Assembly: GCA_004794785.1 (NCBI GenBank)
Contig: SJOL01003837.1
Coordinates: 36,390-100,389, forward strand
Source of the DNA: Opisthorchis felineus
Taxonomy: Eukaryota; Platyhelminthes; Trematoda; Opisthorchiida; Opisthorchiidae
Direction of reading: 5' to 3'
Length of the DNA: 64,000 bases
Shown: positions 39,201 through 54,200 of the stretch, one piece after another
How the letters are laid out: each line of letters begins with the position of its first letter
Numbering within the stretch: the first letter of the stretch is position 1
Program-made: the position numbers and the translations under genes
Notes under the pieces: generated by a model
Databases searched by the model: none
What the model was told of the DNA's origin: nothing
Seen by the model: the letters and a program-made list of their open reading frames with translations, nothing else

Positions 39201-42200
39201 ATGCCTGGAGTCCAGCACTTTCTAGTTGGACCAGATCAGACCATTTCAGACAGCAACTTATAAAAGTGGCTCGCAAGCCAGCCAGCCATGCAGCCAACCA
39301 GCCAGCAAGCCATTCAGCCAGTCATTCGTTGAGGTAGGTAGGTAGGTAGGTAGGTAGGTAGGTAGGTAGGTAGGTAGGCAGGCAGGCAGGTAAATGGAAT
39401 TTGCGCACAACATGCGTCTTCCTGGCAATAGACCAGGGAGTACTTCAATCGCAGATAAAATATCACTGGTGTTTTTATTTCTTTTTCACCACGCAGTCGT
39501 CCCTTTGTCTTATAGTAGCCTCTGGACTAAAAAACGCGCAAAACATTTAAACGAAATGAATACTGCAACAGCTTTGGCAAGCAACTACCAGCATTTTCAT
39601 TGGTATCCATTGCAACAGGCACGTTTTGTTAGTATATCCCCTAATGGTCCTATGTACCTCTATCAGTAAGAAACATGGTTGTCACTGTCCTTGTATGATT
39701 GTGACTGTGTTCGGGACCAAAACTCTTGAGTGAACACTATGTGGGAGTCACAAAGAATGTGAATGCTCCAGAATGGCGCTTCCTAGACCGAGGAAGCAGC
39801 GAGATATCGCTGTTCTGGTGAATCGCTCGTCTACTCAAAATAATGCGCTCGGTCGTTTTACTGAGGTTGTGAATTTTACTGCTATTTGGAGAAACATTTA
39901 ACCATTATACACTGCCATCTTTTCAGTTACTCAGTTAATCTCAGCTGGAATAAAAACTTCTGATCTTGTCGAGGTCTGCTTTTCAGTCTGACCACGGTAT
40001 AAGGTCACTAATCGTGAACAGTGTGGGTCCAAGTAGAGCACGAGGTTGAAGGAAACCATGAGATTGTGTCTGCCAGATGAGCCCCAAGAAAGGCAAGACC
40101 GGTCCAAGGGTGCTGAGGAGTTTCCAGAACCTTATCATTAATGTGTCCTGTAGAGAAGGTCTGAAGCAGTTGAACAATTATTTGAAAATAACGATGAAGT
40201 CAACGGCAGACTCAGCTGAACCTGTTGCTTGTGCTGCTGAACAAAGGCTGTAAAGATGGGGCATTGATTATACGTTTGTCTAGGAGTTTTAATTGACCTT
40301 ATAATTAGCGTCATATCAAAAAAAGCCTTGAGCAGTTATATCCGAGCATCTACGCAAACTGTGTTTACTCGCTGTCTTATTCACTTAACTCTAAAGTGTA
40401 GAAGACAACGTACAGATAGACCAAACAAATAATATTATCGCATTCTTTTTTCACATTCGGAAGCAAGAACAACTCACCTGAGGAAGTTGCCGTGCAATGT
40501 CTCCACTCACAAACACAGCTTCCAGATAAACCCATAGGTTTTGTACGATCATCCAGTTTTCTAAGACTTCTGAGGTTAACGTCAATTTCTGAACCCATTC
40601 TTGTATTTTAGTTTTGTACGGAGCATTGTACCGATTGGACAAGAGTGAACCAAGAACCATGAGCGAATCTTCCATTAGCGAGATAACTTCGGCAGTAGAG
40701 TCACCTTTCAAAAGCAGTTCACCACGTGTTTTGAACGGTGAGAAGTGCAGATTTTGGGCAGCCCAGTCATTTATCACAGCCTTTAATTTTGCTTCTATAT
40801 CCCTCTCCTTCACTGCAGCAATACAGATATCCTAAAAAATTGAAGACAAGAAAGCGCTCAAAACAGTAACTTTGCAAGGTTTCATTTTTGTGTGAACAAG
40901 GCCAAGATAAAGAGGTGTGTTTGCTTTCACAGAGGGACCTAAAAGTGTTAACGGTTCCTCCTACACCTTTCCCATCAGTGTCCAACTTATGAGCATTAAT
41001 CAAATACAGTATTTTTTGACGGTTTACACAGATTTGGAATATTTTTTGTTCAGCAAACTCTTCCTTGAAGATATGCATCCTCTAATCGCTTCAAGGGTGG
41101 GGGAAGCCTCCGTTGAGTAGCAAACGTCTAGTAATTTCAGAACTTTTCTTAACAAGCATCAACGGGAATGTCTATAAATCTTAGCTTCAGTTCAACTTCC
41201 ATCCGAGAAAACATTTGTCTCGGTTGCGAATTGAGCATTGCCAATTGTAACCGTGTTGTAATATGCATCTCTCCTTGACCTCAAGATGGCAACCAGGTTC
41301 AGAGATGCTGACCGAATTGACGAGTGCTCAAATTCATATATGAATGCGTGCGCTTCAGAGAACAAATTTCCCAGTCCTTCTGTTCATGCCTCGTCAATCA
41401 AAGAACGATCAATAAAGAGAAGCCTGTGGAAAACGTGGGCACCTCCTTAATAATAGTTTTCCAAATAAATCCAAAATTTGATTGAGATATTTTCTACTGT
41501 TAGATGAAGAAACCAGAGCCCTCGCATAACTTCAGGTTATCAGAAAAATTGCCTAGGAAATGAGAACCTTTGACATACGGGGATGTCACAATGGCCAGCA
41601 CAACAAAATGAGCAGAGGCAAGTTTGTCAGAGTTCTCATTTCAACTGATCAGCGGGATCATGTGTTCAAGAAGTCTGCAAAGCAGAAGCTTTCTCATTGT
41701 CAAGTAATTTTCTTCAAATCTAAGCACCCTTTATTGTCTTTCCATGGTTTATTGGGACGAGAAAGATGTAGAGAGAAGCATTTTCACATTACCACCAAGT
41801 TTAAGAGAGACTGGTTAAAGGTACCACTTAGTACCTTGATGAACGACACCTTAGACCAAGGACAATTTGATGTGCATATATGGCAGAACTTTTGCGATTC
41901 ATCAAAAAATTATCCTCCATGACGTTGATTTATCTGTCGGTGGTCCACAATTTTGCTGACTGCTGCTTATAGTCCAGCTCAACAAAAGACAGTTCGAACT
42001 TCCACCAAAAAGACCTGTTATGGAAAATACGGAAAATAATTGAGTCTTTCTTACCAACTGAAAGAAACGGCCTAAGGATTGCACAGAAACAGTAATTTTT
42101 GAAGGGTAAACCTACTAAGGGCGGAAGGGAAGCTCTCCGCAAGATTACAGCAATTCATAATTCGGTCGCGAGTTTAAAGGCCCTTTCTACTCTGATTATA

Positions 42201-45200
42201 AACAACAACAAAAACTGATTAAAACTCTGTCCCTAATTTACTTCGTGCACCTTATGGAGCAGAACTGGAGCCGAAACACCCCAAAACCGATGTAGTTCCT
42301 GAGGGTTTAAAGCATAATACTCGTTCGATTAGTTTAAATCATTTGTACAGTGTAATTCACATGACACAATAAAACCAACCACAAATTTTGTTAAACACAT
42401 ACTACTAACAACCAAGACGATGGGTACACAATCGCATGCACGAACTTTCTTCCTTAGAGTGTTTCGGTGTCAGTCGGATTTTACAAGCGAACTCATTTCT
42501 CCTTTTTACACGTTTGCGGCGGTCGCCTCTGGTCATTCTAGGCTTATGTTCACTCTTTCAAGTAACACATCCTGAGAGACACTTTGCTAAACCCCGATGA
42601 ATGAAGGTGGGCCGGGGCGGGATGTTTTGGAAAAAGACGACGTCAGATTTAATAAGCTGTGCTAAACAAATCCAATAAAATGTAAGGAAGTTTCTGGGAG
42701 TTTCTTGTTCGCGGAACAAAAAACACACTTGCGGTTAGCTACTTTAGCAGAAAGAAAGTACAGTGTTTACAATGTTCCAAATAAGGTTTGTCCGATGGAA
42801 ACAACTTAGACGGTACGAGTGATTTTGGCCTCAACCATCATAATCATTTTATGCCGTAATAACGAATCATCCACCACACTCAATACAAGCTTACTTCTAT
42901 ATCTTCCTTGAACTGCAGCAAGGGGGCTTCCATGATATTGCGCAACAAACAGCTATCTGATTGTACATTAAATTTATGCCCTGTCAGATCCTCGATTCGC
43001 TTCCAGTGGGACGGGCCCATGGCTTTGTTTGTCATCATTTCCAGCAGCGGACAGGTTAGGTTGAAGTCATCAATAGTCTTGCTCAACTCTTCAAATGCTT
43101 TCCACTCCTTCAATGCCTTGGGCAGTTTTCGGCATCTGTTTGGATATAAAATAGGGAAAACAACGGTAGTAAAGGCTTGTTTTTTATTACTAACAGGCTT
43201 CAAAAAGGTTACGTAATAAAAACTACGATTGACCTGCGTTAATATATCACCAGGGACAAACGCAGATAACAAGTTCCCCTTAGAAATTTTAAGGGTGAGT
43301 TTGCTGGTCACAAAAAACAAACGGACCACACGTTTTGGCCAAGCAGACAGGGTCTCGGAAATGGAGGATGCGGCGTCGATGGTTGGACCACTGTGTATGA
43401 ATCTACCAAAGAACCTGATGAAGTCATTGGTCTGCAGTCTTTTCTATCTCTGACAACATCGCCTTCACAAACTTGAATTTAACCTTGTGGTTTGCTCTTC
43501 CCCAGTCCTTGTTAGACTGGTTGCTACGGGCTTATATGTCGCCATATCTGGTCACATGCAACTTTTGCCCGTTTGTAGACTTTGCAATCGACCGGCATTC
43601 ACCTAACAGCCACCCAACTTACTTTATACATCAAGTGGTTGACACTATCACACCTCCCAGCATAAAAATTAAGTGGCTAAAACGCCAAGATACAAGTACT
43701 CACTTATTCTGAAATTCCAGCAGCTGCTGATTAATTGATTCTAGATTGACATCAGCCCACGGCAAATCGTAATAGCCAGCGACGGTGTCCAAAACGGTGT
43801 TGTACAACTGGTACAGTTTTTGTAGTAGACTCAGTTCACGTCGTATACGCTGTAGTTCCGGATATTCGGTGATTGGCATACCAAATAGCTCCTCACCACC
43901 TGAGTAGGTGATGTACTTGTTATACAGCTCATCAAAGTTAGCTTGGAATAGGCTCATACGATCAGCTGCTTCTCGGGGAGCAATTCCCGGTTCCATTGGA
44001 CCTCTGGAATTATCGGAAGTGAAACAGGTTGAAAATTTCGGGACGTACCTTATACCAGTTATGCAGAATAACTGTCCTAAATGATTTATAAAGGGTGCAG
44101 TAAATTTGTGCTACCTAGACCGATGTTCGTTAACCGGTTAAAGCACGAAACATAGTGTTCAAGACCCGATAGAGCAACAAACGCCTGTAAGGACCAACCC
44201 TGCGGTGTCACGTCACACAACCCAGTGACTTATATTTGGTCTAGAACCAGTCGTTGGTTGAGATAACGTCGTTAGGGATAAAGTACACCGTGAGTAAAGA
44301 ACTATTCAGAGGATATTCAAATATCTCATGGAAGTGGGAGTTTTCTTTGTAGAATGGATATACTAAATCCAGCTACGTCGAACGTTCCTGGCATTGGACT
44401 AGTGGTAGTATATGCGGTATCGGAAAATCCATAGAATAGATTGAAATCCTCTCTAAGGGCGACCTAAATATCTTGTCCAAAACCAGTGTATCCAGAGCTG
44501 ACTACTTCGGCATGCGGCAGTATCCGAAACTATTTTACTTGTTTTACCTGCCCTGTAAATCAGACCTAGTTGGGCAAAATGAAGTAACTGCGACCAACTG
44601 CAGTGATGGCTGATGCAGTGATCATTTCAGGGGGCTAGTAGCTCCATGTCCTTCGTTTTACATTAAGGAGATAGCATCTTAATACGGGTTACTGACACCG
44701 AGTTGCCATGCATTCGGCGACAGAGAATTTGATGGTATTGGTTGGCTACTCTCTGGCGGAATAAGTCTAGTGAGAAAAAATGGCATAAACATTACGCTCT
44801 TATCTCTTAATACCTACGAAACAATTTATTCTGTTGTGCAAATGAAAAGAAAAAACACGCCTCATTGGCAGACGTGAAAGCATACTTGGTATTATAGTCC
44901 ATTACGAAGTTATCGAGATTTTCTTTGAACAGTTTGACACCCTCGATCAATTCCAATTCAAATTTAGGTTGAACCTGCAGAAGTATGTCTTGCATTTCTC
45001 GACTCTGCTCTCGAAGTTTGGAGTAGCCGTAAGACAAACTATCCACACGCTCTGCGTTACCATCGTTGAAGTAAATATCGTAACGGCTCAATAGCGCATA
45101 TGATTCTTCAATTGGGCTGATTGTCATCTCTATCTGCACTTCTGCTTCCCGTAATTCAGATAAAACAGCCATTTGTTCACGCACATCATCTAGATCGTTT

Positions 45201-48200
45201 ACTGGACGGCTCAACCGTTTTGACAGGTTGTCGAACAGTTCCAAGGTCTTGCTCATTTGCACGGCACATCGCTGATTCAGCGCGGATCCGTAGCAGCGCC
45301 GCCAGAGCTGACATTCACGAATAAGACCGTTTTTAAACTCGTCTGTTTGAATCAGTAATGCTTCAACCGGTCGAACAGACGGCATGGATTTGATCGATTT
45401 CTCCAGGTGCTGCAGATAAAATAAATAGAACACGACCATGTTTGTCGTCCGATTCGATGGAATACGTTTTCAGAAAAAAATCACATTTCACATTCTTTGT
45501 AAAAAGAGGATAACACATTGTACATATCGTTCTGAACTGAAGGCACACATCTATGAAAACATGGGTCAGCATGTAAGTGGTACATTGCACGCAATGTTGC
45601 TCCGGTCTGGGAGTTCATAGTTGTAATAATAGTGAAACCCTTCTATCACATTCTGTCCACGAAATTTATGCTTCCCCTCAGTGGACAACTAAATAAACCG
45701 AATTTTCATACCATTTAGCTGCATGATCCTCAGCCAGTACGGATAAACACGGGCTCCCACTCACAGTTTGTGTGAGTGTCATGAGTGACCTGTCAAACCT
45801 AGTTACAGAACGCTATCTAGTTTGCTCCGCTAATCAGCCGCTCGTGGCCGAACGGTTAAGTGTTCAAACTACTGGCCCCGAGGTGGTGGCCTCGAGACTC
45901 CGTGGAGTTTTCAGCGATAGCATTGCTGATGATTTCCAATGAAACAGCCGTACAATGCTCCTCGGCTTATAAGCTCAGATTGGATTCACTGACAGGACGA
46001 AGTATTTTTTGAAAAATTCCTAAATCTCCTCACGCTACTAAAAAGAGACTTCGTTTTGCATTTCTAAGTGTTTGAATGTATGTTCCTGTGGAATGCGTCA
46101 AAGTTAATACCGCCACTATACAAAGTGACGACACTATCGGTCAATAACAATACGGATTTGAGAAACCGTCCTCCAGCCAATTAATTGAGCTTCTCACTGA
46201 GAAAGTACTCGGGTTTTGATTACCCGATCGTCAACTTTGTTTTAGTCAATACTGTGTCCGTCAACCAACTCCAAGTGCTGCTGGGTCAATCAGACAGTGG
46301 ACCAGTCAGAAGTGAACATATCTGAACATCCATCAATGTAGTCTAATAAAACTCCATCGTTTGGCATCTATGAACTGGAGTCAAGTCAACTCTTTTTGCT
46401 CTATTTCCGGGACGACAACGGTCTTTGTTCTCGTTTCTCTTGTGGTATGGACTTCGGCATGTGTGGGGCTACTCCTCTGCGCTATCCAACTAATACAGCA
46501 GGCATAGGCCTGGATATCGAATTAGTTAAACATACTGCCGGTAGGCCCACCATTCCTACCAGTGAATAAGTGATTCGATGCGCTAACCGTGGTGATAACG
46601 GAACACCCATTTCTGTCCACTTGACAAGTTCTTTACTGGTGGGTCTTTTTTGGTGGTGGTCTTTTTTGAGGGATGTTCTCTTGGTTGACAAATGTGTGCA
46701 TTGTGAAAGGCAACATTGGCAACACCAAGTAACACAGCTCGTGAAACAACTTACCACATGAACTTTGCATCACATATTGGGATTGGCTTCACTTACGGGA
46801 CGAAATCTCCATTAAAAATTTTCAATTCTCCTTATACTACCAACAATCTGTAAGTAGCTCAGAGGGAGAATGAAAATTTATCTGGTGAATGAGACTTCCA
46901 TCGGGGAACCGGTTGCACGGGGACCCAGTCACCACGTTTGACTACGTAATGTAGATCACGTGATTGGAGGATGAGTGGAGCTATATCCTAAGTGCGAGTT
47001 AATCATACTGCTGATCAACCGCTCGTGGCCAAAGTGTTACGTGTTTAAACTACCAGCTGGGGGCAGAGGGCTCGAGACTCAATGGGGCTTCATGAGACCC
47101 GCACGGTTGATGAGTTCCACTAAGGATGAATTGGCTGCATAGTGCTACTGGGCTTTTCGGCATAGATTAGATTACAAGACAAACCACTATTAAGGAACCT
47201 GCACTACGTACATCATGAAAATATCGGAATGAAGTTACCTATCGGTTACCCATTTATGCGAGCTTTTGGGAGCATATCCGTAGCTGCTGTTATTGTGTAG
47301 TGGTTGTCCAGTCCCTGGTGAGATCTCAGTTGCTTTCTTTGCCGTCGCTTGGATTTCGCTGTTCTAGGGATGATCATTTCAGTGCTTTCTCAAAGTAGCC
47401 AAAGTTGTTCGTAGTGTGAGGGGATTTGGGAATTTTAATAGAAACTCTGTCCTGTAAGCGAAATCAATCTATGCTGAAAAGCCTAGAAGCTTCTCGACTT
47501 AGCCAGAGCTGTAGCCAAAGTTGTTTGATGAAAGCCGAGCTTCAACCGTGCAAGCAATACCAATAATTAGTGGACTGCCTGCGTAAGTCGCAACAAGCGT
47601 TCGAATCCAACTACCAGTGCTGCGATCCGACGATACGATCCCCCGTATTTGCCACTACTTTGTCGCTCGGCTTGTTGTAGGCCGTGTCCATGGGTTGTGA
47701 TTTGGTAAACCATTTGAATGATCCATTTTTGACTTGACGAACAGGAATGCCTTGGGTATTGTGTTTCTTTCTTTCTTATTAGTACAATGGAATCGACACT
47801 CCGCATCCTACTTTTGATAGCGTGGGTCAGTCGGTCACGAGTAACCCATTGTTCTACTCAGGGAATGGTACAAGTTGTCCTTCATTTTCCACTGTCTTAT
47901 GTGCAATACCACCAAAATCCATAAACTTCACGCAGGCCCTCTGGAAGAAATGATTTCAGCGAAATTTCCAATAGGCTAACTTTCCTCCACCTTAACTCTT
48001 TCCCTACTAACCGCTGTATACAACACTAGTTATTGTTGTCGAGGTTTAATTTCCGTTAAGTTGTGCGCTGATAGAAGGTGTCAAGATGCCTGGAAGCAAA
48101 CGGCACACAAAACGAGCCATAGGAAGCTCAGCTCAGCTGGATATAACAGGATAGCTCATTTACCGATTTTACTGTAACCTCACACTTAAAAATTCAGCAC

Positions 48201-51200
48201 TCTGATGCCAATTGTAGCCGCGCTCCTAGTTGGGTACTCGGGACAGGGTTTTGTTGTGTACGACAAACAAAGAGTAGCAGTGGTCATAACTGTTGTATGA
48301 AATCAGCAGAGATTAAGACACTGGTGGTCAGGACAGGTTTGAACTTACCAAGTAGTGGTGGAGTCGGGCATCAAAATCCGATAAATTTGGATTAGTCTTC
48401 ATGAATTCCTCTACTTTAATTTGGGGATCCTGCAATTCAATGGAGAAAACTGAGCAGTTTTTGCTGGTCTATTCCAAACGGAGTGCACGTCACGCTTTCC
48501 ATGCTGCTGTTTAACCAACAATACTTGCTCTCTTTATTAGTGGAAACAAAAGTGGTAAAATAATAGCGAAATCGCGTTTTAAGTAGCGAAATTCTAGTGA
48601 TACCAAAAGCTTCTCTAGTTGAGTGACGCTGGCGGAGGCTGGGCTTGAACTAGCGAAACGGGCGAAAAAGCTGGTTTTTCAGCATATTTACGGACAAGCC
48701 AACAAATATTATCAGCTGAACACCAATTATAAATTGAGGAAAGTTTGTTCATTCCCATTTTTTAAATGAAGGAAGCCTATAGTGGATCCTGAATTAAAAT
48801 AGTGGAAAACCAGTGTAGTTTATATTACTCCATAACACGAAAACGAAGTAAAATATGTATGGACTATGTGTAGACTATCCTCTCAACTTGGCATGATGTG
48901 GGCTTATACTGAATACCGACACCACAGGCAGGTGCAATTCAACCACGTGAAATAGCAAAAAACATGTTATTTTAAGAAGCCTTTTTCAGGCTCGGAAAAC
49001 CTACTGCTGTATGAGTAGGACAGAATAAAATTTATACGCTTGGTTAAATTGTAAGTAATTTTAGGAAAATTGGCTTTATTTTAATTCGGTAAGTCGATAA
49101 ACTATCCAGTAGTTCACTTTTGTATCATCAGAAATAACATCAACCTAGACGAGTCAGATCTCGTATGCTTTACATAAATGCTCTTCTGGTCAAAGTAGAT
49201 GTAGCATTTCAGTCTGTAGAAACTCCTCAAAGACACTACTTTTCCACAGTTGATCCAGAAAATTCTCTTTCCCGGAAGTTGTTCAGGCACACGACATCAA
49301 ATCATGCTGGGGAATAGTCTCAGATAATTCACTAGTGCGTAATGTATTTAGTGCCCGTCTTCAAAAAAGGTACTCACAGCGAATGCAGTAACCACGGGGA
49401 TATTAGTTTGACTCCCTTTGTAAAAAGGATTCTGGTATCACTGATTGTTCGACGTTTTTACGATGGCATGCGAAGCTTTAACCTGTGAACATCAGGCGGA
49501 ATTTTGATTGGGCAGAGGCTGCATCAACCACATCTCCACACTCTGTCAGGTGTTAGAGCAATGCCTCAATCTTAGTGTTCCTTGACTTCAAGGCTGCGTC
49601 CGATTCTGTCGGTCGGTCAGTGTTCTTAACCACACTTCGTCAACAGCACATGTCTTGAACATAGTCTAGTCCCTATACTGACATACTTTTGGGCGTATGA
49701 GAGTGTATGGTGAGCCCTCTAAAAGCTTCCCTACGGGAAATGGAGTCCTGCAAGTATATCCACTCTCTCCATTCTTGTTCAACTTCATCATTGATGAAAG
49801 AATGAGGCAAACGTTGGAAGGTCATCAAAACCTTGGTGTTCAGATCGTCACTGTTGAATAAACTGACAACCACCATGTCATCTTTCGGCATGCGCCTTGC
49901 ACCTACAAAGTGCGAAACTCGCCATTCAGAACATACAGTAACTGAACATGCCCCTTGTAATTCAAGGGGAAACAGCAGAGGCTGTGGAGAATTTTACGTA
50001 TCTTGGTGTTTGTGTTAGCTCCGACGGAAGTGTGTCTGATGAAGTCAGTGCACAAATGGTGACGCAAAGCAGCCCTTTCCCATAACGCACTTGAAGGTAG
50101 AACGAAAATGCCTAGTTCCACACGATATTCAGAGACGGCAACCGAGACCTGGGGTGCGGTAGCAGATGCTTTTGGGTGTAATAGGGCAGTAGTACCAGTT
50201 AAACGATAAACAGAATTACAGTCTACACAGCCCGCATTGTCAATTGCTTGTCATTTGATTAATGACATTGCATGAATCTGCTGACTGTATTTGCTATTGT
50301 GTTCAGCACAACAAACAGCAGAGCTTTGAAATTTGCTAAGGCCATTACCATTAGCAAGTAGAAGCCAGATCTTTTATAAGCCGAAACGGATCTTTGTTTC
50401 ACTGGCACTGCAGAGCAAGCTTTGGATATGGTGATTTTTCCTTTTACTTTTAATGGTAATCTAGTGAGGCGTAGCAAAATAAATCCGGAATACCGTGCAA
50501 TAATGAGCTGCTTTGGTGGTGCTCTGCTAGGATGGTGCCCACATTTCTGGTTGCAGCAAAAAAAAAACTAGCCGGTTCAGAACCGAAACATCCTTAAACT
50601 ACGACGCGACCGCACATCAGTCTGCTTCTAGGACCTCATGGCTAATTTTGTTGAAGCAGTTTACTCAGACAACACATGCTCATTTTTTGTGAGATGAGAG
50701 GTGAAAGAAGTTCCGTTATTTTGGCGTGTTCCAGCTATGTCACTGTAGTGCCCAGCTTGTGCTGAAATTCATTTGGCTACCATGAGAGGAAACAAATGCG
50801 CTTGTGGCAGAGCAATATGGGGTATCTGTCACTTGTGTTCCGGAGATAGGCAAAAAGCCGAAGTCGTTTGGACCTGCATGCGGTTCTACTCAAGGACAAT
50901 ATGTACTGGCTGACATTACAACCAAGTGACTGGGCTGATGGGAAGAAATTTGAGGAGGGTAGACTGGATGAGAAGGATAATATAGTTTGCGCGAGATACT
51001 AGCAGCAAGAATTTTGAAAGTACGAAATAACGCAAAATGTGCAGGTGCGGTGAATGAGCTTTTGGCCTGGACCCTGAAATAAATGTACATACGAACATGC
51101 TAGTTTGAATCCTTTTTATAGATTTCATGGTGAGTTATTTTCTAAGAACACGATTTTCTGTGCTCATCGGTCGGTGGGCAATGATTAATAGAACTTACCC

Positions 51201-54200
51201 ACATCCGCATAACTCTCTATTGTTTTCGGTACGAGAATAGTCGCTTTTTTATTTGTTCGAGAGCAAATATTCCGTCTCTAAAGCAACCCACTTTGTAGCG
51301 CTTAATTTGCAGTCACGATGGCTGTTTTCGCTACTACCTCGCCTTCTTATCGTTTACGACGAAAACCAGTATGAAAACACGACCTCTCTGATATGACAGG
51401 CGAAGAACTTCTTGTTTTTTTTTAGGAAACTTTGACTGTTAGAGTATCATAACTTTATCAAAGTCCGTTACAAATTCACAATTGGACTGTCCGCCCATCT
51501 ATGCTTGATAAAATATCAACCCCAGAGACAGGAATAAACGGACAATCATACTTAGACCGGTGAAACGAAGTAGGACATGAGTACACTACTTCCACGAATT
51601 CGTTAACGAACTCGATAGTAAAAGAGAAGGGCTGATAATTAAGATGAAACTGGTTTCCGGACAACAGTAATTAGTGTGATGTGGACACAAATTCCACAAA
51701 TCGCGCAACTTTGACAAGTGAGCAAATGGTAGAGCAGCCAAGCAAATTTGGCAAACGAAAAGTCGTCACGAGAAGGCTTTTTTTATAGAAACGTAGTGCT
51801 GCATTTTCAACCAACTATTTAGGTTGTTACCCAAACTCTAAACCTCGTCCAAAGTAAACCTCGTTATCTTCTGCTGTGTCTCACTCGGCGATTAAGGATT
51901 GGTGTGATGATGTGTGCATTGGCCACGGTAGCGCGTGTTTAACTTTTTTAAAGCCATTTTTGGCACTCATCGAGGTCGGATACTGTTCTCTTACTGTGAG
52001 CACATCATCGTTGGTATCGAGCCCGAATTCTCTGATGTCATACTGTCGTAATTTTTTGAAATTCTCGTTGTGAAAAAGGAGTCAAAGTGGAGAATGCTCG
52101 GACTTGATGTCAGCCTTCTACGAGCATCCAATCACTCAGATAATCTGGATGAAAACTGATGACACGAACATCCCTGATATCGACTGTCGAGCATTGTGAA
52201 GATTAAATCACTCCTATCTTGGGAGGCTGGTCTAATCGAGGTAGCATAATCCCCCAAACTCAACAGTGCCCAAATTTCTGCAAGCTAACTTAACAGACCA
52301 CTGAACATGCCAGCTCATCAGCTGAAGAAAATATTTAAGCATGCACTAAGTAAAAATAAACAAATAAATAACATGAATGAATAAATAAATGCAAGAACTT
52401 TTCTATCTGCCAGTAAATTGGCCATCGTCCGATACACTACCTTGCGCACGATGAAGCTAGGTTGGAAGGAAATTTATAATTATGTGAGGTAACAAAATTT
52501 GAGAAAACATGGCTTACTGAGGTCCACAATTCTGAATACTTCGAATGAGATTGTATAAACTGGTTTACTTCCTCCTTGCAGGCATTAAATACGCCGTTGA
52601 GTTGCCCCACCAGCTTAAGCACCTCCTTGTGTTCGGCAACGATTCGATGAAGAGGTTTTATGGTGGCTTGAGTATGCTTCTTTTCTTCTAAAGCTTTTTC
52701 AGATAGCCGTTTTATCTCCTGAACAATTGAAATCAACCGATAGAGATGAGATTAGCAATATGCAACAAGAAAATGGAGTTAACAATGTGTGGATGAAGCG
52801 GAGAATCAGCTATCGAAAACTTACTCGCTGTTGTTGCTGTTGGCACATCAACATGTGCTGCCACGGTTGAACAGCCTCTGCCACATGAAGAATGCCTTTT
52901 GTGACCGTATTTAGTCCGGTTTGCAGTTCCTCAATGGATGGCTTTATAGATACATTTGGAATTGTCAAGGTCAGGTTGACTTTTAATAGAGGCACGGAAA
53001 CCTCTGGCTCCGCTGTACGTAGATATGAACTTTGTTTTGGTTGCAACCGGAATCTGATAGCATCTAGTGTTGATCTGATGCCTGGAGGGTCACAGGAGAG
53101 AATAAATTGTAAGCGAAAATTACCTAAGGAGAATGTAATGTGTGTTTTTGTCTCAAATAGCCACTGTTGACCAAGCCAGCAAGATCCACTGGAACAGTGT
53201 CCAGCCTGTTTGTCTTTCTAATGAAGCAGTATGTTGATGGTTCCGTTTTTCGATTCTCGAATAAGGTAGATGGATTATTTTGGGAGTCGGATGTGTAACC
53301 TTAAGTGATTAGCTGAATAAATCTTCAGGTATTAGGTTCTGGTTCCAAGTCTGCTCACTGTTAAAGAAGGAGTAGACATCCAGATCATATATCGCTATTG
53401 TGCGACTTTACGCAGAAGCTCACAAATTTGTTATCCTTAAAAGGAATCTGTTAAACAACTTATGTTTTTGAGGTTCCTTTACTTGTTTTCTCACCGAACG
53501 TGCAACTGTTATGATTTCGGCCGCTGTGAACTCGGTGGTTCTGTTCAGATTTATTTATGGATAACTTTTGGAGAATACTTTTTCTTCTTCCTATAGCAGT
53601 TGCTCTAGTTAAGTCACATGAGAAGCGTAATCGTGGTGGTCTCAAACCTGATCTACTCTCTATGCGACTTCTTGTTTCCTTATCAGTCTATCTCAACCGA
53701 CCCGAATCTTTCCTGTTTTAGAAATCCGGTATCGATGCATTGAACATGGAAGTTTGGTATGTTTCTGTAAGCAGGAGCACTACTCACCGACAACGCGCAG
53801 ATCATTCACCATTGGAACGTACGCGAATGAAAGCTATACGCTGTTATGCCGATTTGAACATCTATGTGGGCGTTTGATTTATTTGACTGCCTTCTGTGAC
53901 CTGGCTACATCACACAGCTTGCACCCTCAAATAAAGGGAGCTTTGAAATACCGTGTCTATCATATCCTTCAATCGGTAGTCCCAACCCAGGCCATTGTGC
54001 GCTTTCTCGTCGCGCTGCCTAACTGTCTCCGAACATTTAAGGTCAGACTGAAGCTGAAAACCAAATTGTTACAGTGTGAAAGAGACTACAAATGGCCGCT
54101 GTACACACGGGATCAAAACAACTACACACAGCATGCTTTCAGCGCTCTTCGGTGTACAGGATTAACCGGCAAGATGAAGCTGTAACGCAATTGAAACTGG

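Larger units (their letters stand above)
38887..40477 (-). other. Intron 10 (1.6 kb): hammerhead repeat and microsatellites
   Basis: Holds the degenerate repeat copy at 39995-40150 and the CCAG-rich and (TAGG)n tracts at 39268-39391. Otherwise nothing. Confidence 0.6.
45410..48348 (-). other. Intron 6 (2.9 kb) with SINE cluster
   Basis: It holds SM-alpha-like SINE copies at 45839-46040 and 47019-47190 and a tail-only copy at 46781-46843. Nothing is recognised in 47200-48340. Confidence 0.55.
48430..52517 (-). other. Intron 5 (4.1 kb) with a decayed RTE LINE
   Basis: It contains the plus-strand LINE remnant at 49335-50190 and an (AAAT)n-like tract at 52352-52391. The rest (48430-49330 and 50200-52350) holds only short chance frames. 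Confidence 0.55.

Noticed and set aside
41560..41922. 120-codon plus-strand frame in intron 9
   Set aside because: No recognisable motif, no splice context, low-information composition; treated as chance.
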